A DNA stretch of 64,000 nt from JAJRPT01 sp964465945 (GTDB taxonomy: Bacteria; Bacteroidota; Ignavibacteria; Kapaibacteriales; UBA2268): NCBI GenBank assembly GCA_964465945.1, contig CAYXMM010000004.1:234993-298992 (forward strand), given 5' to 3'. A program made the position numbers and the translations under genes. This document shows, in pieces, positions 26,403 to 36,700 of the stretch (positions are counted from its first letter, which is position 1; the number at the start of each line of letters is the position of its first letter). Under the pieces are notes generated by a model. The model did not search any database. It was not told where the DNA came from and worked only from the letters and a program-made list of their open reading frames with translations.

Positions 26403-26987
26403 TTAATCTAATTTATCGAAGTGGTGATAGTCTTTGAGCGAGTTCCAATCTCCTCCCCATCGCCAGCCACGTTTTTTTAGTTCTTTAACTACGAAATGGT
26501 CAGGTGTGAAAGTGTAAGGTTTAGTTGTATCCCTATTGCCGTTATCGGGCGATTTCTTTCCATCTGAGTAAAATACTGGATTGAGTTGCGGGTTGATATC
26601 TAAGGCGCGCCCTAAGGCATGGTTTGAAAGTCGAGTTGTGCCAGCAACGAAGCGATAATTAAATGCTGAGGTGTTGTTGTCTTCCATTGATTTATCGTCA
26701 TTCCAATTATATTTTACGATTGGAATCATTTTGTTGATTGGCATTTTATTATTTAACATTAAGTTAAAAATATATTTTGTGTCTTCGGCAACTGCTTTAT
26801 TTACAATTATTTGACCAGTGTGTATTTTATTATCAAAAGAGTAATAATTAATATTTAGAAGTACTAGCGAATCAATAACTTCTTTTGGAGCTTTTGTTCC
26901 TTTTATTGCTTCCTCAAATGTTAAATTTGAATCTATAATTGGTTTTTGAGGTGAAAGTAACATAATTAAAAATAAAATCAGATTCAT
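26403..26987 (-). CDS. M15-family peptidase (peptidoglycan peptidase type)
   Basis: A 194-residue protein with an N-terminal hydrophobic segment (LILFLIMLLS) as export signal. The core has SNHALGRALDINPQ (zinc His and Asp as in VanY/CwlK-type enzymes) and a C-terminal GGDWNSLKDYHHFD (catalytic/zinc His). M15 enzymes cut D-Ala or L-Ala-D-Glu bonds in the cell wall peptide. It overlaps the upstream DUF1460 gene by 4 bases, so a wall hydrolase pair is encoded together. Confidence 0.88.
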   Translation of the reverse strand: MNLILFLIMLLSPQKPIIDSNLTFEEAIKGTKAPKEVIDSLVLLNINYYSFDNKIHTGQIIVNKAVAEDTKYIFNLMLNNKMPINKMIPIVKYNWNDDKSMEDNNTSAFNYRFVAGTTRLSNHALGRALDINPQLNPVFYSDGKKSPDNGNRDTTKPYTFTPDHFVVKELKKRGWRWGGDWNSLKDYHHFDKLD

Positions 26988-27778
26988 TTTTCACCTTTTA
27001 AAATTGGTCTTAAAACTGTGATACCTTTCTGCTTTTTATTTGATAATAAGTAATCTTTTAGGTTATCAGAAATTATTACTTTTTTCTTGTCAGAAGAAGC
27101 ATGAATAAATTTTAAAGTATCATTTTCAATCAATGCAAAACCAAGATGACTATAATCAAGTCCTTCAATATTAGTGGCTATACAGATTACATCACCAGAA
27201 CTTATTCCATTAGAATTTACTTGTTCTTTTGGAATGTAAAACAGGTCAGATTGATTAAGTCGTTTTTCAATTTGTTTGATTTTATTGATTAAATTCGGAT
27301 ATTCTTGAAGTTGTTTATAATTTTCAGGGTGTGACGACATAAAATTAATTTGGTTATCTAATTTAATACCACCAATTTTACTTGTTATGTCAATAAAATT
27401 TCCTCTTTCAATATTATCTAAAATCCAATCACTTGTATAATGGAGTCGGGAAATGTAACCTTTGTTAATTCCTCCTCTATATCTAGTTTTAGTCAGGTAA
27501 TGAACTATTTTATTTTCAAAATTTTTTTCAGTTAATTCTTTATCATTAAGTGATTTAGAAATTGCAAGAGTATTTTCGACAAAGGTAACACAATCTAGTC
27601 CGCTTGAATTATAGACACATTCTTCGGTCATTCCTGTGTCTAATGTTCCAGCAACATAGGGTACATCAAGTTGCGATTTTGCCGCTTGAATAATTAGTTC
27701 AGCATCTGAATTAGCGCTGTCTTTTAATTCTAAAAGATTTGTAAAACTAAGGGAAATTATAATTAATATTATTGTCAT
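26984..27778 (-). CDS. DUF1460 N-acetylmuramoyl-L-alanine amidase-like protein
   Basis: The 264-residue protein has a short hydrophobic N-terminus and the DUF1460 signatures: VPYVAGTLD, then SGLDCVTFVENTLA (Cys as likely nucleophile), YRGGINKGYISRLHYTSDWI, DITSKIGG and GDVICIATNIEGLDYSHLGFAL (likely catalytic His). Members are NlpC/P60-like and are linked to cell-wall peptide turnover. The coupling with an M15 peptidase (4-base overlap) supports a joint peptidoglycan role. Confidence 0.88.
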   Translation of the reverse strand: MTIILIIISLSFTNLLELKDSANSDAELIIQAAKSQLDVPYVAGTLDTGMTEECVYNSSGLDCVTFVENTLAISKSLNDKELTEKNFENKIVHYLTKTRYRGGINKGYISRLHYTSDWILDNIERGNFIDITSKIGGIKLDNQINFMSSHPENYKQLQEYPNLINKIKQIEKRLNQSDLFYIPKEQVNSNGISSGDVICIATNIEGLDYSHLGFALIENDTLKFIHASSDKKKVIISDNLKDYLLSNKKQKGITVLRPILKGEK

Positions 27779-27841
27779 ATTTTATCAGATTTTATTTAAT
27801 AAGTGATATATAATTTTTATCGATATAAAAATTAAACTTGT

Positions 27842-28327
27842 TTATTCGTTATTTGAGCTATTTTTTTCATATTCTACGTCAATTAGGGTTGCTTTGTTTG
27901 CTGCTTCTTTTGCCAACACATCACATCTTTCATTTTCAGGGTGCCCATTGTGAGCTTTTATCCAAATTACTTCAAGATTTAGCCCGTTTATTACTTCATC
28001 AAGTTGAATTATTAAATCAAGGTTTTCCGGAGTTTTTTTATCAGATTTTTTCCAACCCTTTAATTTCCAACTTTTAATCCAACCCTTTGAAATAGTATTA
28101 GTTAACAAACTTGAATCAGTGAATAATTGAATTTTTAAATCTCTTTTTTTGATTAATCTAAGAGCTTCAATCGCTGCTAAGAATTCCATTCTATTATTTG
28201 TTGTGAGCCGAAACCCTTGACTAATTTCTTTGATATAATTTCCACTTTTCAAAATTGCAGCATACCCACCTTTTCCAGGGTTACCTAAGCAAGAGCCATC
28301 TGTATAAATCTTGATAATATCTGACAT
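27842..28327 (-). CDS. rnhA: Ribonuclease HI
   Basis: Cleaves the RNA strand of RNA-DNA hybrids. The 161-residue protein has YTDGSCLGNPGKGGYAAIL with D10, NNRMEFLAAIEAL with E48, FTDSS with D71, and WIKAHNGHPENERCDVLA with the loop His and last Asp. It overlaps the map gene by one base. A Glu/Asn-rich tail ends the protein. Confidence 0.97.
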   Translation of the reverse strand: MSDIIKIYTDGSCLGNPGKGGYAAILKSGNYIKEISQGFRLTTNNRMEFLAAIEALRLIKKRDLKIQLFTDSSLLTNTISKGWIKSWKLKGWKKSDKKTPENLDLIIQLDEVINGLNLEVIWIKAHNGHPENERCDVLAKEAANKATLIDVEYEKNSSNNE

Positions 28328-29118
28328 TAGCTAATCCAGATTCCTCTTTTTTCAAGGGCATCTTCTACGTATTTAAAAGTTGAAAGGATATCAGGTTTCC
28401 CATTTACAACTGCTACATCATGTTCATAATGAGCAGATGGCATTCTATCGCGAGTTACGATAGTCCAGCCGTCATCAAGTTTTACAATATCTTTTTTACC
28501 CATATTAATCATTGGTTCAATAGCAATAACTAACCCATTTTTGATTACTTTTCCACGCTGAGGATGTCCATAATTTGGGACATTTGGTTCTTCGTGCATT
28601 CTCATACCAAGACCGTGACCGCATAACTCACGCACTACGCTGAAACCATGTGACTCATTATATCGTTGAATTGCATAGCTAATATCCCCTATTCGATTAC
28701 CTTCAACGCATTGTTCAATACCTAAATATAGAGATTTTTTAGTAACTGATAATAGTTCTTTTGCTTTATTAGAAATTTCGCCAATGTGAAATGTATAAGC
28801 GTGGTCGCCATAAAATTTATTCTTTTTTACTCCACAATCTATTGAAACGATATCTCCATTTTTTAATGGCTTATTTGTTGGCAGACCATGAACTACTGCT
28901 TCGTTTATGGAGATTAGTAAAGTTGAAGGGCAATCATAAAGTCCCAAGAAACCTGGCTCGGCTTGGTGGTCACGAATAAATTGCTCTGCTTTTTTGTCAA
29001 GTTCGTTGGGTGTAATCCCTTCATCAATAATTTCTGCAAGCATTCCTAATGTTTTGGAAACGAGTAAGGCAGATTCCCGCATCAATTCAATTTCTTCTAA
29101 ACTTTTGTATTTAATCAT
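28327..29118 (-). CDS. map: Methionine aminopeptidase, type I
   Basis: Removes the initiator methionine. The 263-residue protein has the five metal ligands in order: VSIDCGVKKNKFYGDHAYTF (two Asp), ELCGHGLGMRMHEEPNVPNYG (His), LVIAIEPMIN (Glu) and AHYEHDVAVVNG (Glu). It is read with rnhA. A TAnnTTTG element lies about 28 bases upstream. Confidence 0.96.
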   Translation of the reverse strand: MIKYKSLEEIELMRESALLVSKTLGMLAEIIDEGITPNELDKKAEQFIRDHQAEPGFLGLYDCPSTLLISINEAVVHGLPTNKPLKNGDIVSIDCGVKKNKFYGDHAYTFHIGEISNKAKELLSVTKKSLYLGIEQCVEGNRIGDISYAIQRYNESHGFSVVRELCGHGLGMRMHEEPNVPNYGHPQRGKVIKNGLVIAIEPMINMGKKDIVKLDDGWTIVTRDRMPSAHYEHDVAVVNGKPDILSTFKYVEDALEKRGIWIS

Positions 29119-29145
29119 TTAAAAAGTCCATATTATGCATTTTAG

Positions 29146-29153
29146 CAAAAATA
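29146..29153 (-). promoter_or_regulatory. Candidate -7 promoter element for map-rnhA
   Basis: Minus strand TATTTTTG (TAnnTTTG), 28 bases before the map ATG. Confidence 0.4.
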
Positions 29154-29277
29154 AGAAGTTTTTTTGAAATTTTCTATAATTGCTTAAATTAATATTTTGT
29201 TATAGTTCTTATTTTCACAAACTGATGTTAAAATTAAATTAAATAAGAGTTTATGGAATAGATAGAATTTATTTAGA

Positions 29278-29487
29278 TTATTTAATTACAAATCTTGGAT
29301 TATTTTGATATAAATTTCTTAAAATAAAAATGGCAAGAAAATTTGCAGTTAGGAGATAACAAAAATTATCGAAAAAATAAATTCCCAACACATCTTCAAA
29401 AATATAAATCATCGAAAATTTGAATGTAAATATTAAAAAAGCAAATTGCGAAAAAAAAAGTAATTGTTCTTTTTTTGATTGTTTCAT
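29278..29487 (-). CDS. Small predicted membrane protein
   Basis: A 69-residue ORF with two hydrophobic segments (LLFFSQFAFLIFTFKFSMIYIF and FCYLLTANFLAIFILRNLY), a basic start (KQSKKEQ) and a basic end. No ribosome-binding site is seen. Being AT-rich, such an ORF could arise by chance, so it is reported with reserve. Confidence 0.4.
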   Translation of the reverse strand: MKQSKKEQLLFFSQFAFLIFTFKFSMIYIFEDVLGIYFFDNFCYLLTANFLAIFILRNLYQNNPRFVIK

Positions 29488-29550
29488 AATTTTAGTAGTT
29501 TTTGTTTTCTATAATGCAAATTAAAACTTTATTTTAAAATATTTGTAAAT

Positions 29551-30042
29551 TTATTCAATTTGAATAATTTTCTCTAATTCATTCATAATTCTTGCGTTTA
29601 ATATAAAGTACAGGTTAAATATTCTATAGACTTTATTAATTTTGTTTATTCTTTGTTCGTAGTCATCTTCATTTGTTATATATTCTTTATCAAATTCGTT
29701 AATTAGTTCAATATATTGATTTAAGGTTTCAGACATTTTTTGAATTATTTGTAATTGGTTTCGCCTATTCAAAATGTCTATTGATTCTCCCTCGATTGTT
29801 TTTTCTTGCTTTGAACTTTTAGTCATTGTTAATAAAGGTAGCACTTTTTTAGATGTGCTTGCTATTCTTTCTTCCCAATTAAATCTTTTCGCAAGTTTTT
29901 GAATATCGCTTACTGGTTTGTTCGTTTGAGTTGCTAATGTTTCAAAAGACTTACTTTCACCTAAGTCAATGTAGTTTAAAAAAAGCTGATAACACGCATT
30001 TGATTCGTGTTGTAATCTTTCTGGAAAATTTATTTTGTTCAT
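29551..30042 (-). CDS. HTH protein resembling phage terminase small-subunit N-termini
   Basis: The 163-residue protein opens with PERLQHESNACYQLFLNYIDLGESKSFETLA, then VSDIQKLAKRFNWEERI. This E-S-N-x-A...F...Y..LG..RS...L...sequence followed by a WxxR(A/I) turn is a pattern found in phage-associated DNA-binding proteins, including terminase small subunits. The C-terminal half is helical and Asn/Glu-rich. AGGAT supports the start, and a TAATTTTG lies 29 bases upstream. No other phage gene is visible nearby. Confidence 0.65.
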   Translation of the reverse strand: MNKINFPERLQHESNACYQLFLNYIDLGESKSFETLATQTNKPVSDIQKLAKRFNWEERIASTSKKVLPLLTMTKSSKQEKTIEGESIDILNRRNQLQIIQKMSETLNQYIELINEFDKEYITNEDDYEQRINKINKVYRIFNLYFILNARIMNELEKIIQIE

Positions 30043-30070
30043 TTTATTATCCTTAAAATTAAAATATTCT

Positions 30071-30078
30071 CAAAATTA
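30071..30078 (-). promoter_or_regulatory. Candidate -7 promoter element for HTH gene
   Basis: Minus strand TAATTTTG (TAnnTTTG), 29 bases before the ATG at 30042. Confidence 0.4.
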
Positions 30079-30169
30079 TAAGGTTAAAAAAACATATTAC
30101 AATGAACTATTTATATTTGTTTATAAAATAATTTAAAAATAAATTTTAAATAAATTTAAAGATATGAAG

Positions 30170-30197
30170 TAAAAAAAAACCGACTTTATGGTCGGTT
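30170..30197 (-). terminator. Rho-independent terminator after nuoI
   Basis: AACCGAC (30178-30184) pairs with GTCGGTT (30191-30197) around a 6-base loop, followed on the minus strand by a T-run (complement of the A-run 30171-30179). It closes the nuoGHI unit. Confidence 0.88.
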
Positions 30198-30204
30198 TCG
30201 TGAT

Positions 30205-30702
30205 TTATTTATATTGTCTTAAAAATTCTAATCTATCTTGAAGTTTATGGACTGGGACGAGGAGTTCCTCTTTGCCAAGAATGGCATCTTCTTGATTCAT
30301 AAACACGATGTCATAGTCTTTACTCATTACAATTGCTTCTTCTGGACATACTTCTTCGCAGAAACCACAGAAAATACATCTAAGCATATTAATTTCAAAT
30401 AGTTCTGGGTAGCGTTCCTTATCTCTTTGAGTTTCACCTGCTTGTACTTCGATAGCAAGTGCAGGGCAGACTCTTGAACATAACCCACAAGCAACGCATC
30501 TTTCTTGTCCGTTTTCTTCGACAAGAACAGGTCGACCACGATAAGAACCAGTTGGCTGCCATCTTTCTTCGGGGTATTGTCTTGTGAATTTTGGTTTGAA
30601 TAATTGTCTCATTGTAATACCTAGACCTCTTGCAATTTCAGGCAAGTACATTCTTTCCCAGAATGTCATTCTTTCTGCTTCGGTATTTTTAGTATTATTC
30701 AT
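30205..30702 (-). CDS. nuoI: NADH-quinone oxidoreductase subunit I
   Basis: The ferredoxin-type subunit of complex I that carries two [4Fe-4S] clusters. The 165-residue protein has CVACGLCSRVCP followed by CIFCGFCEEVCP, each with the CxxCxxCxxxCP pattern. It is last in nuoG-nuoH-nuoI and is followed by a terminator. Confidence 0.97.
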   Translation of the reverse strand: MNNTKNTEAERMTFWERMYLPEIARGLGITMRQLFKPKFTRQYPEERWQPTGSYRGRPVLVEENGQERCVACGLCSRVCPALAIEVQAGETQRDKERYPELFEINMLRCIFCGFCEEVCPEEAIVMSKDYDIVFMNQEDAILGKEELLVPVHKLQDRLEFLRQYK

Positions 30703-30723
30703 TTTAATCCTTTCAAAATTTTT

Positions 30724-31788
30724 TTACATATCGAAAATTGCTATTCCAATAGCAGTTAAAAGAACATTTACAATAGCGATTGGAAGCATTATTTTCCAAC
30801 CTAAATTCATTAATTGGTCGTATCTAAATCTTGGAACAGTCCATCGAACCCAAATAAAGAACACAATCCAGAAACCGACTTTAGTAGCAAATGCTCCAAA
30901 TTGCAATAATGATAGAAGCAAAGACCCATCTGTTAATCCTATTAACGAACCATCGAATGGTAATTGCCAGCCACCGAAATACATTATTGTAATAAATGCC
31001 GAAGATGTAGCCATATTTGCATATTCGGCAAGGAAGAAAGTTCCAAATTTCATACCTGAATATTCAGTGTTAAATCCACCAACTAATTCTGGTTCTGCTT
31101 CTGGTAAATCAAATGGCGCTCTATTAGTTTCTGCAAAAGCAGCAGCTAAGAAAATGAAAAAGCCAATTGGTTGATAAAGTATATTCCAATTTTGAACTCC
31201 ACCAGCTTGATTTGCAATAATATCATTGATAGATAAAGAGCCAGCAATCATTATTACACCCATAAGTGAAAGTCCCATTGAAAGCTCATAAGAAATCATT
31301 TGGGCTGCGGAACGTAAGCCACCAAGAAGTGAGTATTTACTATTTGATGACCAGCCAGCAAGTGTAATCCCATACACTCCAAGAGAAGTCATAGCAAGGA
31401 TGAATAAAACACCTATATTAACATCTGGTGCTAATGCCCATTGAATATCGCGAACTTTCCCAGCAATTTCAACTGTTGTGTAGCTTGAATATGGAATCAC
31501 AGCATATACTGCAATAGCGATAGCAAGTGAAATTAATGGTGCTAACCTATGAAATCCTTTGTGTGCAGCTTTTGGGACTAAGTCCTCTTTCATAAATAAT
31601 TTAACAACGTCTGCGATTGGTTGCAAAAGTCCGAAAGGTCCAACACGATTTGGTCCTATTCTGTTTTGAATCCAAGCAGATATTTTTCTTTCTAAATAAA
31701 CTTCCACTGAAGCAAGTACAAGTATAATATTGACAATTATAAATGCCTTGATTCCAGATTCTAATAGTATAAATTGAAATTCACTCAT
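30724..31788 (-). CDS. nuoH: NADH-quinone oxidoreductase subunit H
   Basis: Membrane subunit of complex I at the quinone site. The 354-residue protein has eight or nine membrane helices and the NuoH signatures VYLERKISAWIQNRIGPNRV, GLLQPIADVVKLFMKED and ETNRAPFDLPEAEPELVGGF, plus RFRYDQLMNLGWK near the end. It lies 17 bases after nuoG. Confidence 0.97.
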   Translation of the reverse strand: MSEFQFILLESGIKAFIIVNIILVLASVEVYLERKISAWIQNRIGPNRVGPFGLLQPIADVVKLFMKEDLVPKAAHKGFHRLAPLISLAIAIAVYAVIPYSSYTTVEIAGKVRDIQWALAPDVNIGVLFILAMTSLGVYGITLAGWSSNSKYSLLGGLRSAAQMISYELSMGLSLMGVIMIAGSLSINDIIANQAGGVQNWNILYQPIGFFIFLAAAFAETNRAPFDLPEAEPELVGGFNTEYSGMKFGTFFLAEYANMATSSAFITIMYFGGWQLPFDGSLIGLTDGSLLLSLLQFGAFATKVGFWIVFFIWVRWTVPRFRYDQLMNLGWKIMLPIAIVNVLLTAIGIAIFDM

Positions 31789-31805
31789 CTTATAATTAAC
31801 TCCAA

Positions 31806-33617
31806 TTAATGTGTATTATGAGTTGCATAAATATATTGATGCTCGTCGTTTTGTGGTTTAAATTTGTATGATTCATAATTTAAAATCACAGGGTCCGGGT
31901 TTGATGCTTTACCTAGTTCAACACCTTGATGTTTATCTAATAAAGCATAATCCATACCATTAAATTCAGTGAAGTTTTGACTTAATTCATTGAATACTTC
32001 TTTACTTTTTTTATAATCCCAATTTTTACCAAATTCATTTGCTAAATTTGACAATATTCTCCAAGATTGGCGACATGAACGAAGTTCTTGTTTAGTCCAT
32101 CTGTCATTTTTCTCACCAAATGCGTCCCAACGACTTAATTTCATACCCATTGTTCGTAAGTTTTCTTTTGTTACTAAAACTGGTTCGAAATGCTGAACTC
32201 TTCCTTTTATGTTTGTGTATGTTCCTTCTGATTCTGCATAAGTTGAAGCTGGGAAAATAATTGTCGCTTTTCTTGTTAATTCTGTATCATTATATGCGTG
32301 AATTATTAGAACATCTAATTTGTCAAGTGCATTGTAAATTTCTGGATAACCGTTCAAATCTTCTTCCATTAAATAAAGGGCTTTGATTTGACCTGAGTTT
32401 ATTTTCTCAACTAAATTATCTTTGGTAACAGGTCCATTATTTCTTAAGCCCAAAGTCTTTGCCCCTGTTGAGTTTGGAGTTCTATCAGCGCAACCTAAGA
32501 AATCGTCTTCCATTCCTTTATTTATATGTTCTAAATAATCAATATTTTTAGTTTTTAGAACTTCAGTTGCGAATTTTTTTAACATATAATTTGATTCATT
32601 TGATGCTTTGCCAGAACCTAAAACCATTATACTTTCTGGAATTATATGTGATAGTTTCTCCTTGAAGAATTTATTTGCTTCTTCCCAAGTAACTTTTCTG
32701 TGCAAGTTATTTACTTTTATCATAGGTTCTATCACTCTGTTTTCATTTACGAAATGATAATGATTTAACCTTGCATCATCAGTTAACCAATATTGGTTTA
32801 CATACATATTTGTTCTTGGCTGAACTCTTAAAATTTTGTTATTTCTAACTCCTACAAATGTGTTTGAGCCAGAACCATCTGCAAAAGAAATAGAAGGGTT
32901 GAAACTCATCTCCCATACTCTTGACTTAAATCTGAAATCGTGTGATGTTAATGCTCCTACTGGGCATATCTCTATCACATTCATTGAGTATGGATTATCC
33001 CACACAGTTCCATCAAATAGTTGAATTGTAACATGGTCGCCACGTTGAACAAAAGTTAAAACATCTTGTTTTGCTACTTCTTGGGCGAAACGAACACAAC
33101 GAGAGCAGGAAATACATCTTTCTGCATCGAATACTACGTTTGGTCCCCAGATTTGTCTTTTTGGTTTATGATTTTTCTCTTCAATAAATCTACTTGTCCC
33201 TTTTGAGCGAGTAAAAGCGTATTCTTGGAGTTTGCACTCCCCTGCTTCGTCGCAAATTGGGCAATCAAGTGGATGATTAATGAGTAAGAACTCCATAACT
33301 GCTTCTTGTGCTTCGATTGCTTTTTCGGATTTTGAACGGACTACCATTCCGTCTGAAACGGGTGTCGCACAAGCGATTTGCAATTTAGGAATGAAAGCAA
33401 TTACTGGATTTCCTTTTTCGTCTTTTTCTATATTTCCTTCTCTATCTCTACGAGGTGTGCCCACTTCAACGAGGCACATTCTACAATTACCGGCAACTGA
33501 GAGTTCTGGGTGCCAGCAAAAGTGTGGAATAACTATACCATTATCAAAAGCGGCTTCGATAATTGTTTTACCTTGCGTAGTTTCTACTTCTCTACCATCA
33601 AGAATGAATTTAGGCAT
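31806..33617 (-). CDS. nuoG: NADH-quinone oxidoreductase subunit G
   Basis: The peripheral Fe-S subunit. The 603-residue protein has an N-terminal [2Fe-2S] domain (HFCWHPELSVAGNCRMCLVEVG), a His-Cys cluster region (HPLDCPICDEAGECKLQ) and a [4Fe-4S] segment (CISCSRCVRFAQEV, later IEICPVGAL), then a molybdopterin-oxidoreductase-like domain from about residue 225. Only nuoG, H and I occur here, so the other complex I genes are elsewhere. Confidence 0.96.
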   Translation of the reverse strand: MPKFILDGREVETTQGKTIIEAAFDNGIVIPHFCWHPELSVAGNCRMCLVEVGTPRRDREGNIEKDEKGNPVIAFIPKLQIACATPVSDGMVVRSKSEKAIEAQEAVMEFLLINHPLDCPICDEAGECKLQEYAFTRSKGTSRFIEEKNHKPKRQIWGPNVVFDAERCISCSRCVRFAQEVAKQDVLTFVQRGDHVTIQLFDGTVWDNPYSMNVIEICPVGALTSHDFRFKSRVWEMSFNPSISFADGSGSNTFVGVRNNKILRVQPRTNMYVNQYWLTDDARLNHYHFVNENRVIEPMIKVNNLHRKVTWEEANKFFKEKLSHIIPESIMVLGSGKASNESNYMLKKFATEVLKTKNIDYLEHINKGMEDDFLGCADRTPNSTGAKTLGLRNNGPVTKDNLVEKINSGQIKALYLMEEDLNGYPEIYNALDKLDVLIIHAYNDTELTRKATIIFPASTYAESEGTYTNIKGRVQHFEPVLVTKENLRTMGMKLSRWDAFGEKNDRWTKQELRSCRQSWRILSNLANEFGKNWDYKKSKEVFNELSQNFTEFNGMDYALLDKHQGVELGKASNPDPVILNYESYKFKPQNDEHQYIYATHNTH

Positions 33618-33751
33618 AAGCGTCCCTTCAGAAACATTTTTTTTATTTAAATTTTCAATTTTGTAAAATTAATAAAAAAGAATGATATTGCATAATAAAA
33701 GTGAAAAATGTTTATTACTTCTTAGATTTGGGGGGAGATTTTTATATTATA

Positions 33752-33778
33752 GAAAAAAAGGAGAGCGAACCCTCCTTT
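33752..33778 (-). terminator. Rho-independent terminator after A1
   Basis: AAAGGAG pairs with CTCCTTT around a short loop (about 33757-33778), followed by seven T on the minus strand. It closes the long secreted-protein region. Confidence 0.75.
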
Positions 33779-33781
33779 GAA

Positions 33782-36700
33782 CTATTTTAAAATAATAAAC
33801 TTCTCTGTCTTAATTTGCCCATTAATTTTTAAAAGACAAATATAAGTTCCACTACTTAAATTTGAGCCATTTATATCAAATTCGTATTTTCCAAGTTCAA
33901 ATTCTTTATCTTTAAATATTTTTAGAACCTCATTCCCTTTGTTATCAATTAATATTAAAGTACAAACACCACTTTCTTTTAACTCTAATTTAGCTAAAGA
34001 TTTACCTGATGATGGGTTTGGTATAATTGAAAGTTTGCTATTTGAAATGATAATTTCAGTAGTTTCAGAGTCCATAATTGGTTTTAATGTATAACCAGCA
34101 GTATCAAATCGTATTTTATATCTTTCAGTCATTTGATGAAGATACAAATGATTAAATGAAATTGCTGAATCAGGGTTTGCCATGTACAATGATTCTATTC
34201 TATTTAATTCCCAATTTGCTCTTGAAAAAAATGGTTGAAAATCAAATATTGATACTTCATTCAAAATAATTTTACTTGAATCTATATTCCCAACTCTTTC
34301 AAATCCTTCTGCTAAAAAATATCCAATATTAATTTTTTCTTCATTAGTGTATGAAGTATCATAAAACATCGTTGACAATTTGTTATTCACAATATTTAAT
34401 TTTTGAAGAACAGAATCTCCTAATATTGCTGATTCTATATAACCTAACATAAAAGCTTTTCTGCATGGGATAGAAAGTGAAAGATTATCCACGTTGTTAT
34501 TATAAAAATTAAATGCATCATCTTTAAAAGTGCTAGAACCAATTAAACTTGGTGTATTTAACCAATTTCCGATGTTTATATACTCTTTATTTACTGTTTC
34601 TCCACAATTATCCAATGGATGTCCTAATGATTTACAAGGACACTCTGTATCGAATCCACAAAGGTCATCTAATCTTTCTGAGATATTTTGAGTAGGCGCA
34701 TTTATTATAACTTCTCTGCCTCTTGGATAGGTAGGTGAAAACTCATTTTGCCAATAATTTACATCGCCATCAATTATTTTTATTGGATCTCCTCCTTGTC
34801 TTTTATAATATATATGATAAGGAGTATATTTTGACATTTTATTTTTGCCACAAGACAATAAAACGTCGGCATTTATATCATGAAGATAAATGTCACTTCT
34901 TTTATAATCATCATAATAATTAACATAAGGATTGTCATAACTTAAATCCTCAACACTAATAAATTCATTTCTTCCATAAAAGCTCACCTTTTCACCTAAT
35001 GGGCAGTATGGAAATATATCAAATGAAGGTGTCCCTCTTAAATACCCAGTTGATGATTCTAAATAAATTCCTTGATAATAATTATCAATTTCATTATTTC
35101 TTAGTTTTTCACTTCCTGAATTAATAGATTTAATAGCATACCCAACTTCTTCAAAATCATTATCGAAATAATTTGTAACTTTTGCTAAATCTGTTGAAAT
35201 AGCTAATACATTAGTTGTAAAATTATTGCTACAAACATTTGAAGAAGTTGATTTCAATGTTAATCCAAAATACATTTCGTTAAAATTATTTTCTTTTATG
35301 AAGGCGGCAGTCGTCTGGTCTATAATTGATCCAAATTGTAAGTTTTCAAAACCATTTCCTTCAACAGTAACTTTATAAGGATGTCCAAATACGTATAAAC
35401 CGACACCAACATTCTTATCAATAAATGTGGTGTTAGTATTTAAATCCTTAAATACATTGTTTTTTATATTAAACTCCCTATATCCTGGATCGAATGGTAA
35501 ATTTGTGTTTGGATTTGAAAAGACTAAAAGCTGTGGAGTTGAAAAATAAGTGTCAACAAAATAATCTTCATCAGATTTATCGACAAAACTATTATTTTCA
35601 ATTTTATCTATTTTTTTATCAACTACTTGAACATGAACACCTTTAAAATTTGTATATTCGATATATACATCATCTTTAGCTGCCATAATTGAACTACCAG
35701 GTCTTACATATAAATATGTGATTTCCTCTAAATCTGAATGTTGCGGGTTTGTTGCATTTGCCTTTTGTAAATCACCAGTTATAATAACAGGATTAGTAGA
35801 TGTACCTTCAATTTTCAAATTCCCATAATTATAATGATAACCATGATTATTATGTTTCTCATTGTTTAACAATGATATTTCAGCACCTTCCTTAACCACC
35901 ATTGTTCCACCGTCTTCAACATAAATTTCATGAAACATTGCTTTTGCTTCTTCATCAATTTCTAAATATCCATTGTTTTTAACCGTTATTGTTTTATTGA
36001 AATAAGCAATACTGTCTTTAGCATCTCTAATTTTATGAACGTAGAGTTTACCATTACTATTTACAGTTATTGGAACTTCTACATCTATGCCTGAACCATC
36101 ATTCTTTCCGTCTTCATGGCTAATATGGAGTGTTCCATTTACAATAACTTCTTTCATTCCGTTTGAGCCGACTATGAATGATGAATGTCTATGAGTACTA
36201 TCGCTATCAGCATCACCAGAAAGTAACCATACTTCAGCACCTGAGGCAATGGTTACATCTCTCTCCACTTTAAAATCTCCCTGTAGATTGACCTTCCTAA
36301 ATTCCATATCTTTATATAAAACAGGAGTTGTTGGATTATTCCCGGAAATCACTCCACCTATTTCATCTCTGAAATACCTTAATATTAAGTAGCCTCCTTT
36401 TTTTAAATATGGGGCTTGAGTTCCGCCATATCCGTAAGCATAAACAAAATCTTCGTCATGTGCATAATCGTCTCTTCTGGAATCTGGAACAATATCCCAA
36501 ATACCCATATAATATTGTGGTTCTGGCATATCTTCTGGTGTATATTTATATTCATCATTTGTAACATCCTCAATAAACGATGAACTAGTTTTGTATCCTG
36601 ATAATAAGTAGAAATATCTGTCATCTTTATTATAGTTTATTGTTGGATAAAAGTCAAAGTACGCACTTTCAAAAATTGGCTTTTCATCGTATACTATTTC

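Noticed and set aside
30327..30539. ORF in another frame within nuoI
   Set aside because: Overlaps the conserved ferredoxin reading frame and has no support.
34735..34923. Plus-strand ORFs inside A1 and other secreted-protein genes (also at 41743-42120 and 39449-39718)
   Set aside because: They lie antisense to well-supported long genes, lack starts with ribosome-binding sites and encode AT-driven hydrophobic peptides; treated as frame shadows.
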